This document shows, one piece after another, positions 50,097 through 58,677 of a DNA stretch of 64,000 nt. The DNA is taken from the NCBI RefSeq assembly GCF_000980835.1, contig NZ_CP011312.1:806001-870000 (forward strand), given 5' to 3'. Below the pieces are notes generated by a model. That model saw only the letters and a list, made by a program, of their open reading frames with translations, was not told the DNA's origin and did no database searches. This stretch comes from Corynebacterium kutscheri. GTDB taxonomy: Bacteria > Actinomycetota > Actinomycetes > Mycobacteriales > Mycobacteriaceae. Numbering within the stretch: position 1 is the stretch's first letter; the number at the start of each line of letters is the position of its first letter. The translations under genes and the position numbers were made by a program.

Positions 50097-51140
50097 ATGA
50101 CGATAAGTGTTAAAGCGTTGCAAAAAACCGGCCCTGATCAACCTTTTCAGGTTGCTACTATTCAGCGTCGTGATCCTCGCGAAGATGATGTAGTTATTGA
50201 TATTAAGGCTGCGGGCATTTGTCATTCCGATATTCATACTATTCGCAATGAATGGGGTCACGCGCATTTCCCTTTGACTGTTGGACACGAAATTGCTGGT
50301 GTTGTTTCAGCAGTAGGTGACAAGGTTACCAAATTTAAAGTAGGCGATCGTGTCGGGGTAGGTTGTTTAGTTAACTCCTGCGGTGAATGTGAATACTGTG
50401 TAGCTGGATTTGAAAATAACTGTTTACGTGGTTCAGTGGGAACCTATAATTCTACCGATGTTGATGGCAGCATTACCCAGGGTGGTTATTCTGAAAAAGT
50501 AGTGGTCAATGAGAATTTTGTCTGTACCATTCCTGATGGAATTGACTTTGATGTAGCTGCGCCACTGCTCTGTGCTGGTATTACTACGTACTCACCGATT
50601 GTACGTTGGGGTATATCGTCTGGCGATAAAGTAGCAGTGCTTGGCTTGGGCGGTCTAGGCCACATGGGTGTTCAAATTGCGAAAGCTAAAGGCGCAGAAG
50701 TAACTGTGCTATCGCGTTCATTAGCTAAGGAAGAAATGGCTAAAAAGCTTGGTGCAGATCATGTATTAGCAACAAGTGATGAGGATTTCTTTAAAAAGAA
50801 TCGTGGTAGTTTTGATTTCATTTTGAATACAGTTTCGGCGCCAATTGAACTTGACCGCTATGTGAGTCTGTTGAAACCTCGCGGTGTGATGAGTGTGGTT
50901 GGTTTGCCACCAGAGGCGTTATCTTTGCGTATGGGTTCACTCATTCGTGGTGGCAAGGTGCTTACTGGGTCAAATATTGGTGGTTTACCAGAAACCCAGG
51001 AAATGCTTAATTTTTGTGCTGAGCACGGTATTGGTGCGGTTATAGAAAAAATCAGTGTGGCTGAGGTTGATGCGGCATATGATCGAGTAGTTGCTGGTGA
51101 TGTAAAGTTCCGATTTGTTATTGATACAGAAACATTTTAA
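50097..51140 (+). CDS. Zinc-dependent alcohol dehydrogenase, CAD-like
   Basis: A 347-residue medium-chain dehydrogenase. Catalytic zinc ligands are Cys42, His64 and Glu65 in AAGICHSDIH and LTVGHEIAG. The structural zinc site is SCGECEYCVAGFENNC (about residues 95–110). The dinucleotide fold is VAVLGLGGLGHMGVQIAK (about 175–192). The subgroup is that of cinnamyl alcohol dehydrogenase/YjgB-like NADPH aldehyde reductases. It stands alone, closed by a strong hairpin. Confidence 0.92.
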   Translation: MTISVKALQKTGPDQPFQVATIQRRDPREDDVVIDIKAAGICHSDIHTIRNEWGHAHFPLTVGHEIAGVVSAVGDKVTKFKVGDRVGVGCLVNSCGECEYCVAGFENNCLRGSVGTYNSTDVDGSITQGGYSEKVVVNENFVCTIPDGIDFDVAAPLLCAGITTYSPIVRWGISSGDKVAVLGLGGLGHMGVQIAKAKGAEVTVLSRSLAKEEMAKKLGADHVLATSDEDFFKKNRGSFDFILNTVSAPIELDRYVSLLKPRGVMSVVGLPPEALSLRMGSLIRGGKVLTGSNIGGLPETQEMLNFCAEHGIGAVIEKISVAEVDAAYDRVVAGDVKFRFVIDTETF

Positions 51141-51190
51141 GTTAACTGCTATATCTCGATTAATTTCCTAGCCTGAAGTTGAAACATTTT

Positions 51191-51220
51191 AAGGTGCGTT
51201 CTTTTAAAAGAACGCACCTT
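51191..51220. terminator. 30-bp perfect palindrome after the dehydrogenase gene
   Basis: AAGGTGCGTTCTTTT (51191–51205) is directly followed by its exact reverse complement (51206–51220), then AATTTATTTG. It sits between convergent genes and can act as a terminator on both strands. Confidence 0.85.
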
Positions 51221-51270
51221 AATTTATTTGGATTTATTTAATCGTCATATTAAAGCTTGTTGTGACTGCA

Positions 51271-51693
51271 CTAATTGCTACGGCGGCGCAAGAATACTCC
51301 AGCTCCTGTGAGGGCACTGATTAAGAAGATGCTAAAAATAATCCGAGCAAAAGTATTAGAGCCGGTGCGAGCGTGAATGCCACGAGTCTCGCTAGTGCGG
51401 CACTCATTGGAATTGGAACCAGGAGGTGTGGTCTCACAAGCTGGCGGAATTGATGGTGTGGTGGTGTTACCAGCTGGTGGTATCGCAGGAGAAGTAGTAG
51501 TTGGTGGGGTAGGCGGTGCATAAGGCACGGTGTTGGTGGTGGTTACTGGCGGTGGTGGGGTTTCTACTGTGGTGGTGTTGGTGGTACTGAGGCTAGGAAC
51601 CTTGGGTGCTGTTTCTGAATCAGAAGCAAAAGCAAGAGGGGAAAGTGCGGTAGCTAATGCGATAGTGGTCACGGCAATGCCAAGACGCTTCAT
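51271..51693 (-). CDS. Pro/Thr-rich secreted protein with C-terminal anchor
   Basis: A 140-residue protein with a signal peptide (residues 1–24, cleavage near AFA/SD), a proline/threonine-rich stalk (about 29–92) with a cysteine pair (86 and 98), and a C-terminal anchor. The end reads HARTG (107–111), then a short spacer, a hydrophobic segment (about 116–134) and RRR. This has the layout of an LPXTG/LAXTG cell-wall sorting signal, but with His where Leu is normal. It follows a sortase gene on the same strand after 250 bases, so it may be its substrate. No homologue family is recognised. Confidence 0.75.
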   Translation of the reverse strand: MKRLGIAVTTIALATALSPLAFASDSETAPKVPSLSTTNTTTVETPPPPVTTTNTVPYAPPTPPTTTSPAIPPAGNTTTPSIPPACETTPPGSNSNECRTSETRGIHARTGSNTFARIIFSIFLISALTGAGVFLRRRSN

Positions 51694-51943
51694 GAAAATT
51701 CTCCTAAGACGATGAGAAGGGCCAGTGAGTTCACAAATCTCCCACCAGTCACATTCGTAACATTCGTAATAATAGTAACAATTAGGCCAAAGGCAATGGT
51801 TGATAGCTAAAAAGTCTCAAGTTTTACTTGATAGTTTTTGAGAATACTTAAATTAGGATAAGAAAACGCCATTTAAACAGGGAAAATATTATAAACGGTA
51901 AATAAAGTTACCATACCCCTATATGGGGCTATTCGGCGTGTCG

Positions 51944-52786
51944 CTACACTATTGGTGCAGCACTATTATTAAGGACGCCCTGATATTGCCAGCCAACCAC
52001 TGTATTACGCACTGCTTCTGCTAGCGGGTTTGCTGGCTGGATACAGCTAATAGTTAATAACCTTCCTGGCGTGGGATCGGTGCCCCAGACACTGTCGTCG
52101 CTAGAAAGACCTTCGCGATCAGGGGAATGCAAATCGGTAGCAGCATAGACGAGCCACTGTTGACCAGATTTTTCGGTGCGAAGATATAACCGGTCGTTGA
52201 CATGCACTGTGTGTGTATCGGCGCTGCCATTATATAACTTATTAAAAACCGCAGAAATTCCGGATCCAGTATGACCAGCGATAACTACGATATCTTCAGC
52301 ATGAGTGCCAGGAAGTACATAAGGTTTATCTGCAGCAGTATATGTGCATGCCTTGGTTAAGGTATCGGGATCAATTGCGCCATCTTTGACACGGCATGAT
52401 TCGGTTTCAAAATGCGCGCGGAGGTTAAGACGCGGAATGTACATTTCTACTGCTGGACTATTTTCTATGTTGATCCCCTCAGTGATCAGTCCAGATTGTT
52501 CAGTATCGGGTAGGGCATTACTCGATTCTGTTTCTCGTGAAATAACGAAAATAAAACTCAGCGTGATCAGGAGAATAATTATTAGTACCGAAACTAGTAT
52601 GCGGAACGGGACGCTGATTTTCCATGCGCGCCGAAGCCGTTGCGGCAACGGCAGGGTAGAAGGTTGTTGTGGCCGTGATTTTTGCGAAGTGTTAGTTGTT
52701 GTGACGGTACGGGGAATATAGGGGCGACCATCTGGTGTACTTGTACGCGGGCGTCTTTGCGGTGGACGTCGTGTGCGTCTACTCAT
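51944..52786 (-). CDS. Class F/E-type sortase
   Basis: A 280-residue transpeptidase. It has an arginine/proline-rich cytoplasmic start (residues 1–55), a membrane anchor (about 59–82), and an extracellular sortase domain. The catalytic triad is His172 in VIAGHTGSG, Cys248 in LLTISCIQ, and the arginine likely Arg260 in AEAVRN. The TISC core resembles the TLxTC motif. Two cysteines at 131 and 147 could form a disulfide. Which class is uncertain; it is not a pilin-type (class C) enzyme, since no lid or pilin genes are nearby. It cuts sorting signals and joins proteins to the wall. Confidence 0.85.
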   Translation of the reverse strand: MSRRTRRPPQRRPRTSTPDGRPYIPRTVTTTNTSQKSRPQQPSTLPLPQRLRRAWKISVPFRILVSVLIIILLITLSFIFVISRETESSNALPDTEQSGLITEGINIENSPAVEMYIPRLNLRAHFETESCRVKDGAIDPDTLTKACTYTAADKPYVLPGTHAEDIVVIAGHTGSGISAVFNKLYNGSADTHTVHVNDRLYLRTEKSGQQWLVYAATDLHSPDREGLSSDDSVWGTDPTPGRLLTISCIQPANPLAEAVRNTVVGWQYQGVLNNSAAPIV

Positions 52787-52880
52787 GCGTACCCCTTATA
52801 TATCCCAACAATTGTGCATAATTATTGTTTGTTTGAAGCTCAGATTAGCGCAGCTAGGTGACGGGATAAAAATATTTTGG

Positions 52881-53720
52881 TTAGTGTCTTAGTTTTTCTT
52901 CTTCGGCTTCGTTGTCGCGATTGAAAACTATCTTGGAGCTTTGCCATTCATCTTCGGTCATCCCTAGACGCCAGTAGCCAGAAATTGAAACATCACTTTT
53001 TGCTACTTGCCTATCGACGAATAAAAGTCGGCGAACATCTTTTACCATTTCGGCTACGCCATGAATAAACCAACCAGTATCGGAGTTAAAGCTAGTATCA
53101 GGTAGTAAGCGCAGTGCCTGAACAAGCATGGTTCCAGGAGTGGCACCATTACGGTCTACCCAGTAAATAGCGATACCAGGTATTTGAGGAAGATCGAAAT
53201 GTGATGTGGCTGAGGAAACTTCTAAGAACACATCGGCACTAGCACCATTGAGGCGGTGGGTGGCTTCCATGATGGCGGGGATAGCAGATTCATCACCAGC
53301 AAGAACATAATGTTTATGATGGCTAGGTGCCCAGGCGCCACCAGGACCAACAAAAGGTAATACATCGCCGATTTGGGCTTTTTGAGCCCAGACACCAGCA
53401 AAACCATTGGCACCATGGGCAAGAAAAATAATGTCAAAAGTACCAGCTTTTTGATCAATATTGCATAAGGTATAGGTGCGTTTAATTGGTTGTAACTTGC
53501 GGGGGAGAGTCCTAGTTATTTCGGCTAAATCAAATGGCCAGTTGTACTGTGCCTCAGGTGGAATAAAAAGGAGCTTGACATAGTGATCGCTAAAATCAAG
53601 TTTCTTATTAGTAATTGCCAGAGCCAAGAAGCTAATTCGGATTAGTTCCTTATTTATCCAGGTGTGTGCGATAACGGTTGCTTCATAAGCTTCTAGTGGC
53701 GGGCGTGATGGTTTAGTCAT
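52881..53720 (-). CDS. Siderophore-interacting protein (ViuB-like)
   Basis: A 279-residue FAD-binding ferric-chelate reductase of the SIP/ViuB family. The FAD-binding motif is RTYTLCNID (about residues 80–88), GGAWAPSHHKHYVLAGDESAIPAI follows (about 127–150), and the C-terminal GYWRLGMTEDEWQ is a family mark. It releases iron from imported ferric siderophores. Directly upstream of the ATG there is a weak GC-rich sequence (TAGGCTAGGCT) that partly resembles a DtxR box, but I do not count it as one. Confidence 0.9.
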   Translation of the reverse strand: MTKPSRPPLEAYEATVIAHTWINKELIRISFLALAITNKKLDFSDHYVKLLFIPPEAQYNWPFDLAEITRTLPRKLQPIKRTYTLCNIDQKAGTFDIIFLAHGANGFAGVWAQKAQIGDVLPFVGPGGAWAPSHHKHYVLAGDESAIPAIMEATHRLNGASADVFLEVSSATSHFDLPQIPGIAIYWVDRNGATPGTMLVQALRLLPDTSFNSDTGWFIHGVAEMVKDVRRLLFVDRQVAKSDVSISGYWRLGMTEDEWQSSKIVFNRDNEAEEEKLRH

Positions 53721-53759
53721 GACAGCCTAGCCTAGCTTGTTTTGCTGGAAGTGGGGGAA

Positions 53760-53819
53760 GAAAATAAAAAAATGCCACCTAATAGGTATCTGCGTATGTG
53801 AAAAATACCTACTAGGTAG
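53760..53819 (-). terminator. Intrinsic terminator of the small membrane protein gene
   Basis: Read on the minus strand, GCTACCTAGTAGGTAT (from 53819) pairs with ATACCTATTAGGTGGC (down to about 53774) with two G-U pairs, followed by ATTTTTTTATTTT. It lies between the leftward small membrane protein and the leftward siderophore-interacting protein gene and ends the first. Confidence 0.88.
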
Positions 53820-53855
53820 CGTCAAAAAGTTTAGTGCAACTGTGTTAAAGAGGAA

Positions 53856-54179
53856 TTATTTACTGTCGCTAAGAAGATGTGCAGCACTAGCTACTCCTGC
53901 GGTAACCATAAAAACCGATGGCCATGCTCCGATCTTTTTTGCTAACGGATGAGAAAGTCCAAAGACGGTAACATAGGCGCTTGTTAGACCAAGTGTCAGT
54001 GGCATTTTGCCTTTGGCATACCAACTGCGGGCAGACCAGGCACCGGCAGCTGCAAGGACAACACCACCGAGTGGTCGAATACCGGTTTCGCGGGCAATTA
54101 GCCAACCTCCGACGAGGCCGACAGTAGTGGTTGCTGCCGTTGAGACATCATGCGGTTTCTTTAAATTAATACTGCTCAT
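53856..54179 (-). CDS. Small membrane protein
   Basis: A 107-residue protein with about three hydrophobic segments (near residues 16–28, 38–50 and 61–102). It starts MSSINLKKPHDVSTAATTTVGLVGGWLIARETG. I know no named family for it; similar short membrane proteins are common in corynebacteria. No signal peptide is apparent. It is divergent from the MFS gene, and closed by the terminator at 53760–53819. Confidence 0.75.
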   Translation of the reverse strand: MSSINLKKPHDVSTAATTTVGLVGGWLIARETGIRPLGGVVLAAAGAWSARSWYAKGKMPLTLGLTSAYVTVFGLSHPLAKKIGAWPSVFMVTAGVASAAHLLSDSK

Positions 54180-54292
54180 ACTTTCCCTATAACATCGTTG
54201 GACAGTCTTTTTGCTAAGAAGGTAGTGCCATTCTAGTGATTTTCTTAACCCTAGAAAAGGTATGAATACACAAATAATTTTTTAGGGTGAGT

Positions 54293-55528
54293 ATGCGTAA
54301 TCCGATTTTGTATCTTGCAAGCGCTGGGGCATCAATGTTCGGCAACGCTGTGGTTTCGGTTGTGTGGCCATGGTTGGTGTTAGCTGTTACTGGTGATCCA
54401 AAGGCGGCAGGTATCGTTGCCACCTTTACTACGGTTCCATCCGTACTATTTGCTTTTGTTGGTGGGCAGCTCATTGATTCTTTTGGTAGAAAACCAATGA
54501 GCATTATCTTTGACTTTTTTAGTGCCGCTAGCGTGGTAGCACTCATTATGGTGGATCAATATGGTGATCTTACTGTTGCATGGTTTATTGTGTTAGGAAT
54601 TCTGGGTGCAATTGGTGATATTCCCGGTATGGCTGCGCGTAATGCATTGGTTAATGACGTAGCGCAAAGTCAAAATGTGTTTTCCCTAGAGCGAATTTCT
54701 GGTTTATTAGGTGCAATTACCGGTATTTCATTTCTTATTGGACCAGCCGTTGGCGGTATTTTATTAGGGTATTTTCCTACCCACGTGGTGCTGTGGTTTA
54801 CTGCTGGATCCTCTTTTTTGGCTGCAGTATTAACTATTTTTGTTCGCTTACCAGCTAGTGAATATGCTGCCGAGAAAATCGAACTGCGTGGTTGGTTGGA
54901 AGTGCTTAAGGAACCAGAAATTCGCCTGCTGGCAGTGGTATCAGCAGTAGGGCAAATTGTTGTGCCAGCATTGCTGATTATTTTACTTCCGGCACATTAT
55001 GAAGCGATAAATACACCGCGTTCTTATGGGCTTGTGTTCTCGATGTATTCGGTCGGTATGATCGCAGCTTCTGGGGTAATTTCGATTATTGGGTTGAAAA
55101 ATCGTCGTCGGCTCTGGGTACTTATTATGCTTGGCGACAGTATTGGTTTACTGCTGTTTTCTTATTTCCAGTCTAATGTGGCAATTTTTGGTGGTGCTTT
55201 TATCGCTGGTATTGCCGGTGGACTTATGGCGCCCCTGCAAACTGTCTGGATCTCTGAGTTGGTACCGGATAAAGTACGCGGGCGGGCGTTCTCGGTGTTT
55301 ATGATGATTGGTGAATTCGCAGCGCCGATTGGTTTTGCATTCGTGACTATTGCTTTAGGGTTTATGAATATTTATTCCATTGCATTGGCAATCGGTTTCA
55401 TTTTTGCCGCTATTACTTTAGTGGCATTGATTGTGGGATTACGGGTTATTCACAATGATTCAAATACCAAAGATGTTGATAGAAAGATCACATCTTTTGC
55501 TACAGAAACATCTTCCTTAGGGGATTGA
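54293..55528 (+). CDS. MFS transporter
   Basis: A 411-residue major facilitator with twelve predicted segments. The loop motif is GGQLIDSFGRKPMSIIFDF (about residues 60–78), then AIGDIPGMAARNALVNDV and the second-half loop GGLMAPLQTVWISELVPDKVRGRAFSVFMM. The start is an ATG at 54293; a GTG two codons earlier shares the AGGG ribosome binding site. The subgroup is the enterobactin-exporter/MFS_3-like type, often involved in efflux of drugs or siderophores, so its closeness to the siderophore-interacting protein is suggestive only. Confidence 0.82.
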   Translation: MRNPILYLASAGASMFGNAVVSVVWPWLVLAVTGDPKAAGIVATFTTVPSVLFAFVGGQLIDSFGRKPMSIIFDFFSAASVVALIMVDQYGDLTVAWFIVLGILGAIGDIPGMAARNALVNDVAQSQNVFSLERISGLLGAITGISFLIGPAVGGILLGYFPTHVVLWFTAGSSFLAAVLTIFVRLPASEYAAEKIELRGWLEVLKEPEIRLLAVVSAVGQIVVPALLIILLPAHYEAINTPRSYGLVFSMYSVGMIAASGVISIIGLKNRRRLWVLIMLGDSIGLLLFSYFQSNVAIFGGAFIAGIAGGLMAPLQTVWISELVPDKVRGRAFSVFMMIGEFAAPIGFAFVTIALGFMNIYSIALAIGFIFAAITLVALIVGLRVIHNDSNTKDVDRKITSFATETSSLGD

Positions 55529-55632
55529 ACTGCACAGTAGCTGATTGGTTTTGTTAGCTAAGCCATCGTTGATGTGTAGGTCACATAAGTCCGAACGGGC
55601 ATGATCACAACATAAGCGCTAAACTGAGCTTC

Positions 55633-56661
55633 ATGCGACTTGCAACATTGACCTCAGGTGGTGACTGCCCGGGCCTCAACGCAGTGATCCGTGGCATCGT
55701 TCGTACGAGTTCCGAATATGGCTCAACCGTTGTTGGATACCAAGACGGCTGGGTAGGCCTTATGGAAGATAAGCGCATTCAGCTTTACGACGATGAGAAC
55801 ATCGACCGCATTTTGCTTCGTGGTGGCACAATCTTAGGAACGGGTCGACTGCACCCGGATAAATTCAAAAATGGTATCGACCAGATTAAAGCCAACCTTG
55901 CTGATGCTGGTATTGACGCGTTAATCCCGATCGGAGGCGAGGGTACCCTTAAGGGCGCAAAGTGGCTTTCTGATAATGGAATTCCGGTTGTAGGCGTGCC
56001 AAAAACCATTGATAATGACGTTAATGGCACTGACTACACCTTTGGTTTTGATACCGCAGTTTCTGTTGCAACAGATGCGATTGATCGTTTGCATACCACT
56101 GCTGAATCTCATAATCGCGTTATGATCGTTGAGGTTATGGGTCGCCATGTTGGTTGGATTGCTTTACATGCGGGTATGGCCGGTGGTGCACACTACATTG
56201 TGATCCCAGAGCAGCCTTTTGATATTGAAGAAATTTGTAAGAAGATGGAACGCCGGTTCCAAATGGGGGAAAAATACGGGATCATCGTAGTCGCTGAAGG
56301 CGCACTGCCTAAGGAAAGCACTATGAACTTCCAAGAAGGTGGTGTAGACCAATTCGGACACCAGACTTTTAATGGCATTGGCCAAGTTATTGGCGAAGAG
56401 ATTAAAAAGCGTCTTGGACATGATGTTCGTACCTCAGTACTTGGTCATATTCAGCGCGGTGGTACTCCTACCGCTTATGATCGGGTGCTTGCTACTCGCT
56501 ATGGTGTGCATGCAGCACGTGCCTGCCACACCGGTGATTTTGGCAAGATGGTGGCGCTTAAAGGCGAACACATTGAGTTGATCTCGCTTGAGGAGGCCAT
56601 TGGCACTTTGAAGACTGTACCTGAGGGACGTTACCGCACTGCACGGGCATTGTTTGGTTAA
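55633..56661 (+). CDS. pfkA: 6-phosphofructokinase
   Basis: A 342-residue phosphofructokinase that commits fructose 6-phosphate to glycolysis. Motifs are [15 protein letters not shown] at the N terminus, GGEGTLKGA (about residue 102), the substrate loop [20 protein letters not shown] (about 122–142), and [18 protein letters not shown]. The Gly in GGEGT is that of ATP-using enzymes, while the Lys in PKTIDND is that of pyrophosphate-using ones, the mixed pattern of the actinobacterial group. It lies upstream of gatB, ended by its own terminator. Confidence 0.95.
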   Translation: MRLATLTSGGDCPGLNAVIRGIVRTSSEYGSTVVGYQDGWVGLMEDKRIQLYDDENIDRILLRGGTILGTGRLHPDKFKNGIDQIKANLADAGIDALIPIGGEGTLKGAKWLSDNGIPVVGVPKTIDNDVNGTDYTFGFDTAVSVATDAIDRLHTTAESHNRVMIVEVMGRHVGWIALHAGMAGGAHYIVIPEQPFDIEEICKKMERRFQMGEKYGIIVVAEGALPKESTMNFQEGGVDQFGHQTFNGIGQVIGEEIKKRLGHDVRTSVLGHIQRGGTPTAYDRVLATRYGVHAARACHTGDFGKMVALKGEHIELISLEEAIGTLKTVPEGRYRTARALFG

Positions 56662-56680
56662 AATTTTCCAGCAAGTCCTC

Positions 56681-56725
56681 ACGTCGTCGATAGTAAAAGT
56701 AACTATCGACGACGTTTTATTTTTC
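56681..56725 (+). terminator. Terminator after pfkA
   Basis: ACGTCGTCGATAGT (56681–56694) and ACTATCGACGACGT (56702–56715) form a perfect fourteen-base stem with a seven-base loop, followed by TTTATTTTTC. A classical intrinsic terminator. Confidence 0.93.
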
Positions 56726-56779
56726 TAGTTTCGGTTTGAGTATCTCTGCCTACTCATTGGGTATGTATAATTTTTACCC

Positions 56780-58285
56780 ATGACTGCTGCTATGTATGAC
56801 TTGATGGACTACGACGAGGTTATCGAAAAATTTGATCCAGTAATGGGACTTGAGGTTCACGTTGAACTGGCTACCGAGACCAAGATGTTTTCCGCACCTT
56901 CTGCACACTTTGGGGCAGCGCCGAATTCTCATGTTGATCCGGTATCTTTGGGTCTGCCAGGTGCGCTGCCGGTAGTAAACGCTAAAGGTGTGGAGTGGGC
57001 TATCAAGATCGGGTTAGCGCTTAATTGCTCTATTGCTGAGTCTTCGCGTTTTGCACGGAAGAATTATTTTTACCCTGATCAGCCAAAGAACTATCAGATT
57101 TCCCAATATGATGAGCCAATTGCTTATGATGGCTACCTCGATGTTGTGCTTGACGACGGTAGCACCTGGCGAGTTGAGATTGAGCGAGCTCATATGGAAG
57201 AAGACACCGGAAAATTAACTCACTTAGGTGGTGCCGGTGGTCGAATTCATGGTGCTACTGCTTCCTTAGTGGATTGCAACCGTGCCGGCATTCCATTAAT
57301 TGAGATCGTTACTAAGCCGATTATTGGAGCTGGTGATCGGGCACCAGAAATCGCTCGTGCCTATGTGGCCGCGCTCCGTGATCTTATGAAGGCTCTTGGC
57401 GTTTCTGATGCTCGCATGGATCAAGGTTCTATGCGTTGCGACGCCAATGTTTCTCTGCGTCCTATTGGTCAAGAAGAATTTGGTACCCGTACCGAAACTA
57501 AGAACATTAACTCTCTAAAATCTGTGGAACAAGCAGTGCGCTTTGAAATGCAGCGTCAAGCGCAGGTGCTAGAAGATGGCGGTGAGATTGTTCAAGAGAC
57601 GCGTCACTATCAAGAAACTGATGGCACAACTTCTAAAGGACGCCCTAAAGAAACTGCTGAGGATTACCGTTATTTCAATGATCCTGATTTGCCACCAGTA
57701 ATCGCGCCTCGAGAATGGGTGGAAGAAATTCGCGCTACCTTGCCGGAATTGCCTTGGGTACGCCGTGCTCGGATCCAAGCTGAGTGGGGTCTGAAAGATG
57801 AAGAAATGCGTGACTTGGTTAATGCTGGCGCACTAGAATTGATCATTCAGACCACTGAGGCTGGGGCATCTGCGGCTGAAGCGCGTAGCTGGTGGGTATC
57901 GTATCTTTCCCAAAAAGCTAATGAGCGTTCAGTAGAACTTGAAACCCTGCCAATTACTCCGCTACAAGTAGCAGAGGTGGCAGAACTAGTAAAGGCCGGC
58001 AAACTTACTAATAAACTAGCTCGTCAGGCAGTTGATGGAGTGTTGGCTGGCGAAGGTAGTGTTACTGAAGTTATTGCGGCACGTGGGCTGGAAGTTGTTC
58101 GTGATGATGGCGCTATTGAGGCAGCTGTTGAAGAAGCTTTGGCAGCAAATCCTGATATCGTCGAAAAGTACAAGGCAGGAAATACCAAGGTTACTGGCGC
58201 AATCGTTGGTGCAGTAATGAAAGCAACCAAGGGCAAGGCAGATCCCGCACAGGTTAACAAGCTCATTGCTGAAAAATTAGCCTAA
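56780..58285 (+). CDS. gatB: Aspartyl/glutamyl-tRNA amidotransferase subunit B
   Basis: A 501-residue GatB, which phosphorylates the misacylated aminoacyl-tRNA and uses ammonia from GatA. The cradle domain has [42 protein letters not shown] and HMEEDTGKL. The tRNA-binding YqeY-like tail spans about residues 350–500 and ends [16 protein letters not shown]. gatCA is 12 kb to the left. The ATG is taken at 56780 ([25 protein letters not shown]). Confidence 0.95.
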   Translation: MTAAMYDLMDYDEVIEKFDPVMGLEVHVELATETKMFSAPSAHFGAAPNSHVDPVSLGLPGALPVVNAKGVEWAIKIGLALNCSIAESSRFARKNYFYPDQPKNYQISQYDEPIAYDGYLDVVLDDGSTWRVEIERAHMEEDTGKLTHLGGAGGRIHGATASLVDCNRAGIPLIEIVTKPIIGAGDRAPEIARAYVAALRDLMKALGVSDARMDQGSMRCDANVSLRPIGQEEFGTRTETKNINSLKSVEQAVRFEMQRQAQVLEDGGEIVQETRHYQETDGTTSKGRPKETAEDYRYFNDPDLPPVIAPREWVEEIRATLPELPWVRRARIQAEWGLKDEEMRDLVNAGALELIIQTTEAGASAAEARSWWVSYLSQKANERSVELETLPITPLQVAEVAELVKAGKLTNKLARQAVDGVLAGEGSVTEVIAARGLEVVRDDGAIEAAVEEALAANPDIVEKYKAGNTKVTGAIVGAVMKATKGKADPAQVNKLIAEKLA

Positions 58286-58341
58286 TTCTTATACAACGAT
58301 GCCATGGATTGGGATCGTCGATAAGCAATTACTCTAACAAT

Positions 58342-58390
58342 AAAAGGTTAGTACCTACTGGCAACCTAATAGGTACTAACCTTTTTCGGT
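58342..58390 (+). terminator. Terminator after gatB
   Basis: AAAAGGTTAGTACCT (58342–58356) pairs exactly with AGGTACTAACCTTTT (58371–58385), and TTC follows. The loop half resembles the hairpin at 53774–53819 (CCTAATAGGTA). Confidence 0.9.
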
Positions 58391-58457
58391 TAGATACACC
58401 GAAGCAAGCTTGATAGTAGTAGATTCGCTATCTATATGTTGAACAGGTAACTTAGGC

Positions 58458-58629
58458 ATAGCGACGAATTTTTCGCTATCCTTGATTATTGATTGCTCTT
58501 TTCATGTGGTTATCCCACATCTTGTGCCAGTAGTAACCGAGATGAGATATTTCGGAACCTGTGCATTAAAGCGCCCCATGGTTGTAACACCATAGGCTCG
58601 CCCTCGCAGAGAGTCTGCGCTTGTGGCGA
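58458..58629 (+). ncRNA. Folded leader before the YkvI-family gene, unassigned
   Basis: The stretch between the gatB terminator and the YkvI-family gene has an unusual number of stems. They are ATAGCGA/TCGCTAT (58458–58479), ATGTGG/CCACAT (58504–58520), CCGA/TCGG (58537–58555), ATGGT/ACCAT (58578–58593), and a nested pair TCGCC/GGCGA (58598–58629) around CGCAG/CTGCG (58605–58619). The stems end about 50 bases before the start codon. I compared them by memory with TPP, FMN, SAM, glycine, lysine, c-di-AMP, guanidine, fluoride and cobalamin elements and found no match. It could be a riboswitch or regulatory leader, but it is a candidate only. Confidence 0.4.
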
Positions 58630-58677
58630 AAAAGAAAAGAACATCAAAGAGAATAGTTCAAGGATCGTTTTCTTTTT

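Noticed and set aside
53721..53740. DtxR-box-like sequence before the siderophore-interacting protein
   Set aside because: Only about 11 of 19 consensus positions match, with no clear symmetry; too weak to list as a site.
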